DNA from: Pseudomonas mucidolens
Lineage (GTDB): Bacteria; Pseudomonadota; Gammaproteobacteria; Pseudomonadales; Pseudomonadaceae
Assembly (NCBI RefSeq): GCF_900106045.1
Contig: NZ_LT629802.1
Location: 4,588,001-4,652,000 of the forward strand
Reading direction: 5' to 3'
Length of the DNA stretch: 64,000 nt
Shown here: one piece after another, positions 47,183 through 55,570 of the stretch
Numbering within the stretch: the stretch's first letter is position 1
How the letters are laid out: the number at the start of each line of letters is the position of its first letter
Notes under the pieces: generated by a model
Told to the model about the DNA's origin: nothing
The model's input: only the letters and a program-made list of their open reading frames with translations
Database searches by the model: none
Made by a program: the position numbers and the translations under genes

Positions 47183-48019
47183 TCAAGAACGCGCCAAGGC
47201 CAGCAAGCGCTCACGCCAGGCGGCCTTGGCCGGCAAGGCCAGAAAGTAGGGATTCAATAGCGACTCACGCGGCGGATAGCTGAAGGGCCGGCCATTCAAC
47301 TCCAGCACTTCCCCACCAGCCCCTTCCAGCACACCTTGGGCCGCTGCGGTATCCCACTGTGAAGTCGGCGCCAGCCGCGGATAGCAATCGGCGCTGCCTT
47401 CGGCCAGCAGGCAGAACTTCAATGAACTGCCGATATTCGCCAGCTTCAATTCGCCCAGCCCTTCACTCAGCCCGTTCAGCAAACGATCCTGCTCGGGGCT
47501 GGTATGGCGACGGCTGGCAACCACCGTAAAGGCCTCGCCCGTTGCCGGAGTCTGACGTACCTGAATCTGCCGGGGTGCTTCATTCAAATCGGAGCGCCAC
47601 GCACCCAGGCCCGCGCCACCGAAGTAGCAACGACCACTGGTGGGCATCGACACCACGCCGAACACCACGCGGCCCTGTTCGATCAAGGCGATATTGACGG
47701 TGAATTCTTCACTGCCGCTGATAAATTCCTTGGTGCCGTCCAACGGGTCCACCAGCCACCAGCGCTGCCAACCGGCACGCACGCTTTGATCGATATCGGC
47801 GTCTTCTTCCGACAGCACCGGAATGCTCGAGTCCAGTGTGGTGAGCCCTTCAAGGATCAGGTGATGAGCAGCCAGGTCGGCTGCCGTGACGGGCGAATCA
47901 TCCGCCTTGGCCGTCACGGCCACGTCGGCACGCCAGTACGGCAGGATGACTTCGCCCGCCTGACGGGCCAGCTCAATCACAGGCGCAATCAACGAATGAC
48001 CGAGGAACAATTCACTCAT
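47183..48019 (-). CDS. cysQ: 3'(2'),5'-bisphosphate nucleotidase
   Basis: 278 residues, inositol-monophosphatase superfamily. Metal-binding motifs SEEDADID and WLVDPLDGTKEFISG, and WDTAAAQGVLEGAGGEV near the C-terminus. Removes 3'-phosphoadenosine phosphate made during sulfate assimilation. Its ATG overlaps the nudE stop by four bases. Confidence 0.92.
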   Translation of the reverse strand: MSELFLGHSLIAPVIELARQAGEVILPYWRADVAVTAKADDSPVTAADLAAHHLILEGLTTLDSSIPVLSEEDADIDQSVRAGWQRWWLVDPLDGTKEFISGSEEFTVNIALIEQGRVVFGVVSMPTSGRCYFGGAGLGAWRSDLNEAPRQIQVRQTPATGEAFTVVASRRHTSPEQDRLLNGLSEGLGELKLANIGSSLKFCLLAEGSADCYPRLAPTSQWDTAAAQGVLEGAGGEVLELNGRPFSYPPRESLLNPYFLALPAKAAWRERLLALARS

Positions 48020-48582
48020 GGCTGGAACGCTCCACGCTGAGTCAGCAAGTCACGCACCAGATACAGCGCGGCCAGCGCCCGGCCTTCGCTGAACTGCTCG
48101 TTCTGCGCCAACTGCGAGAGTTCGCGCAGGTTGACCCGATCGACCCGCATTGGCTCGGGTTCATCGCCCTCCAGACGTTCCTCGTAGAGGTCCGTGGCCA
48201 ACACCACCTGGATTTTCTGGCTCATGTAACCAGGGGACAGCGAAAGTTCGGTGAGGTGCTCCAACTGCCGAGCGCCGTAACCGGCTTCTTCCTTGAGCTC
48301 CCGGTCTGCCGCCGCCAGAACATCTTCACCCGGCTCGATCAGGCCCTTGGGCAGCGACAGCTCATATTCATCGGTTCCGCCGCAGTACTCTTCCACCAGC
48401 AGCGCATGGTCAGCGTCGATCATTGCCACGATCATCACCGCGCCATAACCTGTGCCGCTGCCCACCAACCGCTCGTAGGTTCGTTCCACACCGTTGGAAA
48501 AGCGCAGCTGCACCTCCTCCACTCGGAACAAACGGCTACTGGCGACGATTTCGCGGGCGAGGACGGTGGGTTTCTGGCGCAT
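48016..48582 (-). CDS. nudE: ADP compounds hydrolase (Nudix)
   Basis: 188 residues with a full Nudix box (GLIEPGEDVLAAADRELKEE, then AGYGA). NudE hydrolyses ADP-ribose, Ap3A and NADH. The nudE-cysQ pair with yrfG divergent is a stable gammaproteobacterial arrangement and supports the names. Confidence 0.92.
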   Translation of the reverse strand: MRQKPTVLAREIVASSRLFRVEEVQLRFSNGVERTYERLVGSGTGYGAVMIVAMIDADHALLVEEYCGGTDEYELSLPKGLIEPGEDVLAAADRELKEEAGYGARQLEHLTELSLSPGYMSQKIQVVLATDLYEERLEGDEPEPMRVDRVNLRELSQLAQNEQFSEGRALAALYLVRDLLTQRGAFQP

Positions 48583-48673
48583 AAACGGCTCCTTGACGTG
48601 ATCGGGTTACTATACCGTGGCTTTTCCGATTGTCTGTGTCGGATATATTTACTTACTTGCTTGAGAGCTCATC

Positions 48674-49342
48674 ATGCCGTCATTGCCCTGGTCCGATATC
48701 GATACCGTCCTGCTGGACATGGACGGCACCTTGCTCGACCTGCACTACGACAACCATTTCTGGATGGAACACTTGCCCCAGCGGTACGCCGAACTGCATG
48801 GCGTGAGCCGGGCGATGGCCGAGATGGAGTTGCAGCCGCTGTTCGAGCGTAACGCCGGACAATTGCAATGGTATTGCCTGGACTTCTGGAGCGCCGAGTT
48901 GAAGCTCCCGGTGCGCGAACTCAAATTGGAAACGGCTCACCTGATCGCCTTGCGCCCGGACGCCGACACCTTTCTGGCGGCGATCAAACAAGCCGGCAAG
49001 CGGGTCATCCTGATAACTAATGCCCACCGCGATTCGCTGTCGTTGAAGTTGGAACGTATCGAACTGGCACCGTATTTCGAGCGGCTGATCAGTTCCCATG
49101 ATTATGGTTTCGCCAAGGAAAACCCGCAGTTCTGGGACGCCCTGCAAGCAGACATCGACTTCGATCCGGCCCGCAGCCTGTTTATCGACGACACCTTACC
49201 GATCTTGCGCAGTGCACGGGATTTTGGCGTGGAGTATTTGCTGGCGGTGCAAGCGCCGGACAGCCACAAGGGGCCGAAGGACACGGCAGAGTTCGCCGCG
49301 GTGGGCGATTATCGGGAATTGATCGCAGGGTTAACGTCGTAG
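48674..49342 (+). CDS. yrfG: GMP/IMP 5'-nucleotidase (HAD family)
   Basis: 222 residues. HAD motifs LLDMDGTLLDLHYDN (nucleophile and acid Asp), ILITNAHRDSL (motif II), and LFIDDTLPIL (motif IV). Dephosphorylates purine nucleotides. Divergent from nudE. Its TAG stop codon is the second to fourth base of the REP doublet that follows. Confidence 0.9.
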   Translation: MPSLPWSDIDTVLLDMDGTLLDLHYDNHFWMEHLPQRYAELHGVSRAMAEMELQPLFERNAGQLQWYCLDFWSAELKLPVRELKLETAHLIALRPDADTFLAAIKQAGKRVILITNAHRDSLSLKLERIELAPYFERLISSHDYGFAKENPQFWDALQADIDFDPARSLFIDDTLPILRSARDFGVEYLLAVQAPDSHKGPKDTAEFAAVGDYRELIAGLTS

Positions 49343-49436
49343 GAGCGAGCTTGCTCGCGAAAAACCTCCGGGCAACGCGTTCAGCCAGGCTGTCCGCGTC
49401 AGCGTTCACGTCCTTCGCGAGCCAGCTCGCTCCTAC
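49339..49436. repeat. REP doublet (BIME) overlapping the yrfG stop codon
   Basis: gtaggagcgagcttgctcgc at 49339 and its inverse (gcgagccagctcgctcctac) ending at 49436, with a ~50-base spacer related to those at 10681 and 54290. Lies between the convergent yrfG and lysM genes. Confidence 0.88.
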
Positions 49437-49448
49437 AAAAGGGGCAGC

Positions 49449-49889
49449 TTACTCAGGAATGCGCAGCGTCTGCCCTGGATAGATCTTGTCCGGATGGGAC
49501 AACATTGGCTTGTTGGCCTCGAAGATTTTGTTGTACTTGTTGGCATCTCCATAATGCTTCTTGGAGATGGCGCTCAGCGTGTCACCCTTCACAACGGTAT
49601 AGAAGACCGCCGCCACAACCACAGGCCCAGCCACGGTGATCTGGTCATCCACGGTAGCCACGCCGGCAATATTGCCCAGCGCCAGCAAAATTTTCTCTTT
49701 TTCTTCCTGAGAAGCGACTTCACCGGTGACCGTTACCTTGTCGCCATCCACCGTGGTCTGCACATTCGGATTCCCCAGACCCACTTTGGCGACGTGATCC
49801 TTCAACTGCTCACTTGCGTTCGCGTTACCCGGCGTCAACAGATCAACGATTTTCTCGCCTGCTTCCTTGATAAAACTAAAAAGACTCAT
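49449..49889 (-). CDS. lysM: BON plus LysM peptidoglycan-binding protein
   Basis: 146 residues: N-terminal ~20, BON domain (about 25-92; VQTTVDGDKVTVTGEVASQE) and LysM domain (about 96-145; YTVVKGDTLSAISKKHYGDA, then IYPGQTLRIPE). Corresponds to E. coli YgaU/Kbp, a potassium-binding protein. No signal peptide, as in that protein. GGAG site before the ATG. Confidence 0.9.
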   Translation of the reverse strand: MSLFSFIKEAGEKIVDLLTPGNANASEQLKDHVAKVGLGNPNVQTTVDGDKVTVTGEVASQEEKEKILLALGNIAGVATVDDQITVAGPVVVAAVFYTVVKGDTLSAISKKHYGDANKYNKIFEANKPMLSHPDKIYPGQTLRIPE

Positions 49890-50021
49890 AGTGCGCTCTC
49901 CTTGGGATTTGATTTCCAGATGCCAAAGACTAGACCAGTCTTAAGGATCTTGGTTCCGACCCGACCAATGACGCAAACGCGCTAGAATCCCCCGGCCGTT
50001 GGAATAAGCCCTGGAGCGAAG

Positions 50022-50909
50022 ATGGACATCAAACAACTGAAATTCCTCATCGCCCTCGACGAAACCCGTCACTTCGGCCAGGCAGCGGCGCGTTGCCACA
50101 TTACCCAACCGACTTTGTCGATGCGCCTGCGCAGCCTGGAAGAAGAGCTGCAACTGCCGTTGGTCAATCGCGGCCAGCGTTTCGAGGGCTTTACCGCACC
50201 CGGCGAGCGCGTGCTGGCCTGGGCCCGCACGGTGCTGGCGGCCTATGACGGCCTGCAGGCCGAGGCAGCAGCCTGTCGCGGGAATCTGGTGGGTACGCTG
50301 CGCCTGGGCGTGGTGCCACTCTCGAGCTTCGATCCTCTGGCACTGATGCAACAACTGCACAAACAACACCCCAGCCTGCGTTTTGAACTGTCGGCGTTGA
50401 GCTCCGAACAGATTCTCGAGCAACTGGCAAGCAATCGCCTGGATCTCGGGGTGTCTTATCTTGAACGTCTGGACGCCGAGCGCTTCGACTCCCTGGCACT
50501 CGACGAAACCCGCATGGGCCTGCTGTATGACCAGCGGTTTTTCAACTTCGGCGAAAAGCCCCTGAGCTGGGAAGCGCTGATCGAACTGCCGCTGGGCATG
50601 CTCACCAGCGGCATGCACTTTCGCCAGTCCATCGACCACAACTTCCATAGCCGTGGCCTGACGCCGCAACCGTTGTTGCAAACCGATGCCGTCCATCAGC
50701 TATTGCAGGCGGTGCATGGCGGCCTGTGTTGCGCGGTGATGCCGCTGGACAGTGGACTCGACGCCCTGACCGAGTACCTGCGCCTGCAGCCCATCGAAGA
50801 CGCCCAGACGCTGGCCCGCCTGGGGCTGATCATGCGCCGCAGCGCGCCGCGTTCGGCGCTGGCGGAGGCGTGTTTCGCGCTCTATCAAAAATCGCAGCTG
50901 GCACCTTGA
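50022..50909 (+). CDS. LysR-family regulator next to the formate dehydrogenase genes
   Basis: 295 residues, LysR HTH (MDIKQLKFLIALDETRHFGQ, HITQPTLSMRLRSLEEELQL) and substrate domain (GTLRLGVVPLSSFDPLALMQ). Located 97 bp before fdhD on the same strand and divergent from lysM. Could regulate fdhD and the oxidoreductase; no evidence on inducer. Confidence 0.82.
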   Translation: MDIKQLKFLIALDETRHFGQAAARCHITQPTLSMRLRSLEEELQLPLVNRGQRFEGFTAPGERVLAWARTVLAAYDGLQAEAAACRGNLVGTLRLGVVPLSSFDPLALMQQLHKQHPSLRFELSALSSEQILEQLASNRLDLGVSYLERLDAERFDSLALDETRMGLLYDQRFFNFGEKPLSWEALIELPLGMLTSGMHFRQSIDHNFHSRGLTPQPLLQTDAVHQLLQAVHGGLCCAVMPLDSGLDALTEYLRLQPIEDAQTLARLGLIMRRSAPRSALAEACFALYQKSQLAP

Positions 50910-51006
50910 TCGACGCCATCTATCGGCAGATCAGTACTGGCGATTAGACGCGACGGTTTGTCGCGCCTAGTCTTAACACTGACCATGTCGTCGGTGACCC
51001 AGCCCC

Positions 51007-51846
51007 ATGAAAGCCCAGCACCCAGCTTGCGCGGTGCCCGCCCTGACAACGCCCGCGCCCGCCGCCAGCCAGGATTATCAGTACTGCAGCCTCGATCATT
51101 CGGAATCGGCCAGCACCGCGCTGGCCGAGGAAGTGGCATTGGCGATTGCTTATAACGACATCAGCCAGGCCGTCATGCTGGTAACGCCCACGGATTTGGA
51201 AGACTTTATCGTCGGTTTCAGCCTGGGCAGCGGCATCATCGACGACGTCAGCGATATCTACGACCTGCAACTCAGCGGCTCGGGCTCGGCCCAGTATGCT
51301 CAGGTGCAGATCTCCAGCCGTGCGTTCTGGAACCTCAAGCAGCAACGTCGGCAATTGGCTGGCACCAGCGGCTGCGGCCTGTGCGGCGTGGAAGCGTTGG
51401 AACAGGCGCTGCCGGATTTGAAGGTGCTGCCCGGCGCGCCGTTGCCACCTGCCGCCTGGCTCGATGGCCTGCGCCAGCGCATCAGCGCCTTTCAGCCGCT
51501 GGGTCAGTACAGCGGCGCGGTGCATGCCGCGGTGTTTATGAATAACCAGGGCGAACTGCTGCTGGGTCGCGAAGACATTGGTCGGCATAACGCTCTGGAT
51601 AAACTGATCGGCGCGCTCATCCGACAAAACATTGCCACAGACGGTGGCCTGGCAATTGTCACCAGCCGGTGCAGCCTCGAACTGATCCAGAAAGTCCTGC
51701 GCGCCGGCATCCAGACCCTGGTCAGCCTGTCGTCGCCCACCGGCCTGGCCCTGCAATGGGCCCGCCGGCACAACCTCAACCTCATCCACCTGCCGCAGAA
51801 AAGTGCGCCGCGGGTCTATAGCCCTGCGATGGAGAACCAAGCGTGA
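51007..51846 (+). CDS. fdhD: Formate dehydrogenase accessory sulfurtransferase
   Basis: 279 residues. The redox pair Cys123xxCys126 (GTSGCGLCGVEAL) transfers sulfur to the molybdenum cofactor; GREDIGRHNALDKLIGA and VSLSSPTGLALQWARRHNLN are FdhD signatures. Translationally coupled to the oxidoreductase gene (GTGA overlap), which is then its likely client. Confidence 0.93.
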   Translation: MKAQHPACAVPALTTPAPAASQDYQYCSLDHSESASTALAEEVALAIAYNDISQAVMLVTPTDLEDFIVGFSLGSGIIDDVSDIYDLQLSGSGSAQYAQVQISSRAFWNLKQQRRQLAGTSGCGLCGVEALEQALPDLKVLPGAPLPPAAWLDGLRQRISAFQPLGQYSGAVHAAVFMNNQGELLLGREDIGRHNALDKLIGALIRQNIATDGGLAIVTSRCSLELIQKVLRAGIQTLVSLSSPTGLALQWARRHNLNLIHLPQKSAPRVYSPAMENQA

Positions 51847-54191
51847 GCACTCATCATCAAGCCGACCAAACCCCGACTCCACGCTACAAGCCCTACAAAG
51901 GCCCGGCCGGTGGCTGGGGCGCGCTGATCAGCGTGGCACAGGCCTGGTTGACCAGCGACAACGCGCTGAAAAACCTGCGCATGATGCTCAAGACCAATCA
52001 GAACGGCGGCTTCGACTGCCCGGGCTGCGCCTGGGGCGACTCGCCAGAAAGCGGTATGGTCAAGTTTTGTGAAAACGGCGCCAAGGCGGTGAACTGGGAA
52101 GCCACCAAACGTCGGGTCGATGCCGCGTTCTTCGCCAAACACAGCGTCAGCTCGCTGCTGGAGCAGAGCGACTACTGGCTGGAATATCAGGGCCGCCTGA
52201 CGGAGCCAATGAGCTACGACGCCGAGACCGACCGTTACAAACCCATCAGTTGGGAGTCGGCGTTTGACCTGATCGGCAAACATTTGCAAGCGCTGCCAAG
52301 CCCGGACATGGCCGAGTTCTACACCTCGGGCCGGGCCAGTAACGAAGCGGCGTACCTGTATCAGTTGTTCGTGCGCGCCTTCGGCACCAACAACTTCCCG
52401 GACTGTTCGAACATGTGCCACGAAGCCAGCGGCGTGGCCCTGGCGCAAAGCGTGGGCGTCGGCAAAGGCACCGTGACCTTTGATGATTTCGAACATGCCG
52501 ACGCGATTTTCGTCTGGGGCCAGAACCCTGGTACCAACCATCCACGGATGCTTGAACCGTTGCGCGAAGCGGTGAAACGCGGTGCTCAGGTGGTGTGTAT
52601 CAACCCGCTGAAAGAGCGCGGCCTGGAGCGCTTCCAGCATCCGCAACACCCGCTGGAAATGCTTACCAACGGCGACAAACCGACCAACACCGCGTATTTC
52701 CGCCCGGCGCTGGGTGGCGATATGGCAATCCTGCGCGGCATGGCCAAGTTTCTGCTGCTGTGGGAGCGCCAGGCGCAGGCAGAGGGTAAGGAAGCGGTCT
52801 TCGACCATGACTTCCTCAACGAACACACGACCCATGTCCTCGATTATCTGGGCCGTATCGATGACACCTCCTGGGATGACATCGTTGAACAGTCCGGCCT
52901 GCCGCTGGTCGAGATCGAACAGGCCGCGCGCATGTATGCCAAAGGCAAGAACGTGATCATGTGCTGGGCCATGGGCATCACCCAGCACCGGCACTCGGTG
53001 CCGACCATCCAGGAAATCGCCAACCTGATGCTGCTGCGCGGCAACATTGGGCGTCCAGGCGCCGGGCTGTGCCCCGTGCGCGGCCACAGCAACGTGCAGG
53101 GCGACCGCACCATGGGCATCAACGAACGGCCGCCCGTGGCCTTTCTCGGCGCTCTGGAGCGACGCTTCCAATTCAAGGTGCCCCGTGACAACGGCCACAA
53201 CGTGGTGGAAGCGATCCACGCCATGCTTGAAGGCCGCGCCAAGGTGTTTATCGCCCTGGGCGGCAACTTCGCCCAAGCCACGCCGGACAGCCCGCGGACC
53301 TTCCAGGCCTTGCGCAATTGCGACCTGACCGTTCAGATCAGCACCAAGCTCAACCGCAGCCACCTGGCCCACGGCAAGCAAGCGCTGATCCTGCCGTGCC
53401 TGGGCCGTACCGACATTGATGTTCAAGCCGAAGGCCCGCAAGCGGTGACGGTGGAAGACTCGTTCAGCATGGTTCACAGTTCCAATGGCCAACTGCAGCC
53501 ACTGTCGAAGCAGATGAAGTCGGAACCTGCGATTCTCGCCGGTATCGCCGCCGCGACCCTGGGCAGCAAACCGGTGGACTGGAACTGGCTGGTGGCCGAT
53601 TACAGCCGCGTCCGCAACCTGATCGCCGAGACCATCCCAGGCTTCAAGGACTTCAATGAGCGGTTGCAGAACCCGGGCGGTTTCTACCTGGGCAACAGTG
53701 CGGGTGCCCGCCGCTGGAACACCCCATCAGGTCGCGCCAATTTTCGCGCAAACAGTCTGCCCAAGGACCTGGTTCACGAACGCACCCGCGCCACTGGCCA
53801 GTTGCCGGATCTGATCATGCAGTCGATGCGCTCCCATGATCAGTACAACACCACGATTTACGGCCTGGATGATCGCTATCGTGGGGTCAAGGGTCAGCGA
53901 GACGTATTGTTCGTCAATGAAGCCGACATCATCCGCTTGGGTTTCAAACCGGGGCAAAAGGCCGATATTGTATCGATCTGGGATGATGGCATTGAGCGGC
54001 GGGTCAAGGGCTTTACCTTGCTGGCATTTGATATTCCGGCGGGACAGGCCGCCGCCTATTACCCGGAAGTAAACCCGCTGGTGCCATTGGAAAGCACCGG
54101 GGATGGCAGCCATACGCCAACCTCCAAGTTCGTGGCAATCCGCCTGGAGGCGGCCAGCGAGAACGGCTTGATCATGGCGCGCACGGCTTAA
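51843..54191 (+). CDS. FdhF/YdeP-family molybdopterin oxidoreductase
   Basis: 782 residues from GTG 51843. N-terminal GGFDCPGCAWGDS with Cys59, Cys62 and Cys76 (probable Fe-S ligands), then molybdopterin-binding segments (AEFYTSGRASNEAAYLYQLF, DAIFVWGQNPGTNHPRML, GNIGRPGAGLCPVRGHSNVQ) and a C-terminal dinucleotide-binding beta-barrel. E. coli YdeP is linked to acid resistance; formate activity is unproven for this branch. Forms a two-gene unit with fdhD. Confidence 0.88.
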   Translation: MSTHHQADQTPTPRYKPYKGPAGGWGALISVAQAWLTSDNALKNLRMMLKTNQNGGFDCPGCAWGDSPESGMVKFCENGAKAVNWEATKRRVDAAFFAKHSVSSLLEQSDYWLEYQGRLTEPMSYDAETDRYKPISWESAFDLIGKHLQALPSPDMAEFYTSGRASNEAAYLYQLFVRAFGTNNFPDCSNMCHEASGVALAQSVGVGKGTVTFDDFEHADAIFVWGQNPGTNHPRMLEPLREAVKRGAQVVCINPLKERGLERFQHPQHPLEMLTNGDKPTNTAYFRPALGGDMAILRGMAKFLLLWERQAQAEGKEAVFDHDFLNEHTTHVLDYLGRIDDTSWDDIVEQSGLPLVEIEQAARMYAKGKNVIMCWAMGITQHRHSVPTIQEIANLMLLRGNIGRPGAGLCPVRGHSNVQGDRTMGINERPPVAFLGALERRFQFKVPRDNGHNVVEAIHAMLEGRAKVFIALGGNFAQATPDSPRTFQALRNCDLTVQISTKLNRSHLAHGKQALILPCLGRTDIDVQAEGPQAVTVEDSFSMVHSSNGQLQPLSKQMKSEPAILAGIAAATLGSKPVDWNWLVADYSRVRNLIAETIPGFKDFNERLQNPGGFYLGNSAGARRWNTPSGRANFRANSLPKDLVHERTRATGQLPDLIMQSMRSHDQYNTTIYGLDDRYRGVKGQRDVLFVNEADIIRLGFKPGQKADIVSIWDDGIERRVKGFTLLAFDIPAGQAAAYYPEVNPLVPLESTGDGSHTPTSKFVAIRLEAASENGLIMARTA

Positions 54192-54265
54192 AACCGCCTG
54201 CATGCTCCAAGACGGCCTCCAGCGACTGAAATCCAGGCGCAAAAAAAGGCCCGTTCAAGGACCGT

Positions 54266-54283
54266 AATGCTGTTCAGTTAAGG
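54266..54283. repeat. Single end of the AATGC(C/T)GTTCAGTTAAG repeat family
   Basis: taatgctgttcagttaag matches the terminal repeat of the MITE at 35275 with one change. It follows aaaaaaaggcccgttcaagg, which looks like the left arm of a terminator, and leads straight into the REP doublet at 54290. No right-hand end was found. Confidence 0.6.
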
Positions 54284-54289
54284 CTTTTT

Positions 54290-54389
54290 TGTAGGAGCGA
54301 GCTTGCTCGCGAAGAACTCATAGGCGCCGTGTTTATCCAGAAAACACGCGTTATCGTTGACGCCTTTCGCGAGCAAGCTTGCTCCTACA
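54290..54389. repeat. REP doublet (BIME), well preserved
   Basis: tgtaggagcgagcttgctcg at 54290 and the exact inverse of its core ending in gctcctaca at 54389. Spacer cataggcgccgtgtttatcc and gttatcgttgacg closely resembles the one at 10681. Confidence 0.9.
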
Positions 54390-54574
54390 CTGGTCACTAT
54401 TTGCTTAAAAGCGGCCGGTCCGAAGTAATTAAAGACCTGCAAAAACGACTTAAGTTCCCTAGTAAAATCAGTAACTTAGATAATTGTATACAACCTGCAC
54501 CACTGGTCGGATTTCAATTGTCAACGCCTCGCTACAACCTCAGGATCGCGGCGTCATCCTCTTGAGGTTCCCCT
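54390..54574. other. Promoter region of the glycine-zipper gene
   Basis: About 185 bases, relatively AT-rich (taaagacctgc ... ttagataattgtatacaac). No regulator site named. Confidence 0.4.
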
Positions 54575-55054
54575 ATGAAGTTTTCCTCGATTCTCTTGTT
54601 GTCCCTGGGCCTGGTCAGTGGCGCAGCCATGGCCGGTGGCACCACCGAAGCCGGTGTAGGCGGCGCATTGGGCGGGGTTTTAGGTTCGGTTGTTGGCCAG
54701 CAGCTGGGCGGCAACACCGGCTCGGCCATCGGCGCGGCCCTGGGTGGCGCTGGCGGCAGCGCGGTAGGCGCGGACAAACGCAGCCGGGGCGAAGCAGCCA
54801 TTGGCGGCGCGCTGGGCGCAGCGGGCGGTAACGTGGTCGGCCGCAGTGTCGGCGGCAGCACCGGCAGCCTGATCGGCGCGGCTGCGGGCGGCGGTGCCGG
54901 CGGCGCGCTGGGCAACTACATGGGCAACAAAAGCGATGACGACGACCGTCGTTACCGCGGACGCGATGATCGTCGCTACTACCGTGACGGCCATCGGGGT
55001 CGTGGCCATGCCTACGGCCACCGCAAGAACAAACATCATTACCGTCATCGCTGA
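54575..55054 (+). CDS. Secreted glycine-zipper protein with basic His/Arg tail
   Basis: 159 residues. Signal peptide ending AMA-G, then about 90 residues of GxxxG glycine-zipper repeats (GGALGGVLGSVVGQQLGG; GGALGAAGGNVVGRSVGG), followed by an Asp patch (KSDDDDRR) and a tail of Arg, Tyr and His. Such proteins insert in or line the outer membrane; the His-rich tail could bind metals. Function unknown. Confidence 0.75.
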   Translation: MKFSSILLLSLGLVSGAAMAGGTTEAGVGGALGGVLGSVVGQQLGGNTGSAIGAALGGAGGSAVGADKRSRGEAAIGGALGAAGGNVVGRSVGGSTGSLIGAAAGGGAGGALGNYMGNKSDDDDRRYRGRDDRRYYRDGHRGRGHAYGHRKNKHHYRHR

Positions 55055-55116
55055 TCCCGCATGAATCCCGCCCTGGCCCTCGGATCGCGCTTGCGCCGCG
55101 AGGGCCAGGACCGGGT

Positions 55117-55548
55117 CTACATGACCAGTTGCTGCAGCGCCTCTCGCAACACGCCCGGGATCGACACCGGCTGGTTCGTCGCCCGATCCACAAACACATG
55201 CACAAACCGCCCAGCCGCGCAGGCTTCGTCTTCGCCGGTCTTGAACACCGCCAGTTCATAGCGCACCGAACTGTTGCCCAACTTGTCGACCCGCAGTCCG
55301 ATGTCGATATGCTCGGGAAAAGCGATCGAGGCGAAATAGTCGCAGGCCGAACTCACCACAAATCCCACCACCTCGCCATCATTGATATCCAGCCCGCCCT
55401 TTTCTATCAGGTAGGTATTCACCGCCGTGTCGAAAAAGCTGTAATAGGTGACGTTATTCACATGGCCGTATACGTCGTTGTCGTGCCAGCGCGTAATGAT
55501 CGGCTGGAAGTGTCGGTAATCGGCACGCTGGGGCGTTGAGTCGGGCAT
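55117..55548 (-). CDS. YbgC/4HBT-type acyl-CoA thioesterase
   Basis: 143 residues, hot-dog fold: RWHDNDVYGHVNNVTYYSFF (the conserved Asp/His/Asn-rich opening of 4-hydroxybenzoyl-CoA thioesterase relatives) and IDIGLRVDKLGNSSVRYELA. Substrate unknown. AGGAG site before the ATG. Upstream recQ is on the same strand, 22 bp away, so the two may be co-transcribed. Confidence 0.85.
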   Translation of the reverse strand: MPDSTPQRADYRHFQPIITRWHDNDVYGHVNNVTYYSFFDTAVNTYLIEKGGLDINDGEVVGFVVSSACDYFASIAFPEHIDIGLRVDKLGNSSVRYELAVFKTGEDEACAAGRFVHVFVDRATNQPVSIPGVLREALQQLVM

Positions 55549-55570
55549 GGCAAGTCTCCTGAAAGTGAAT

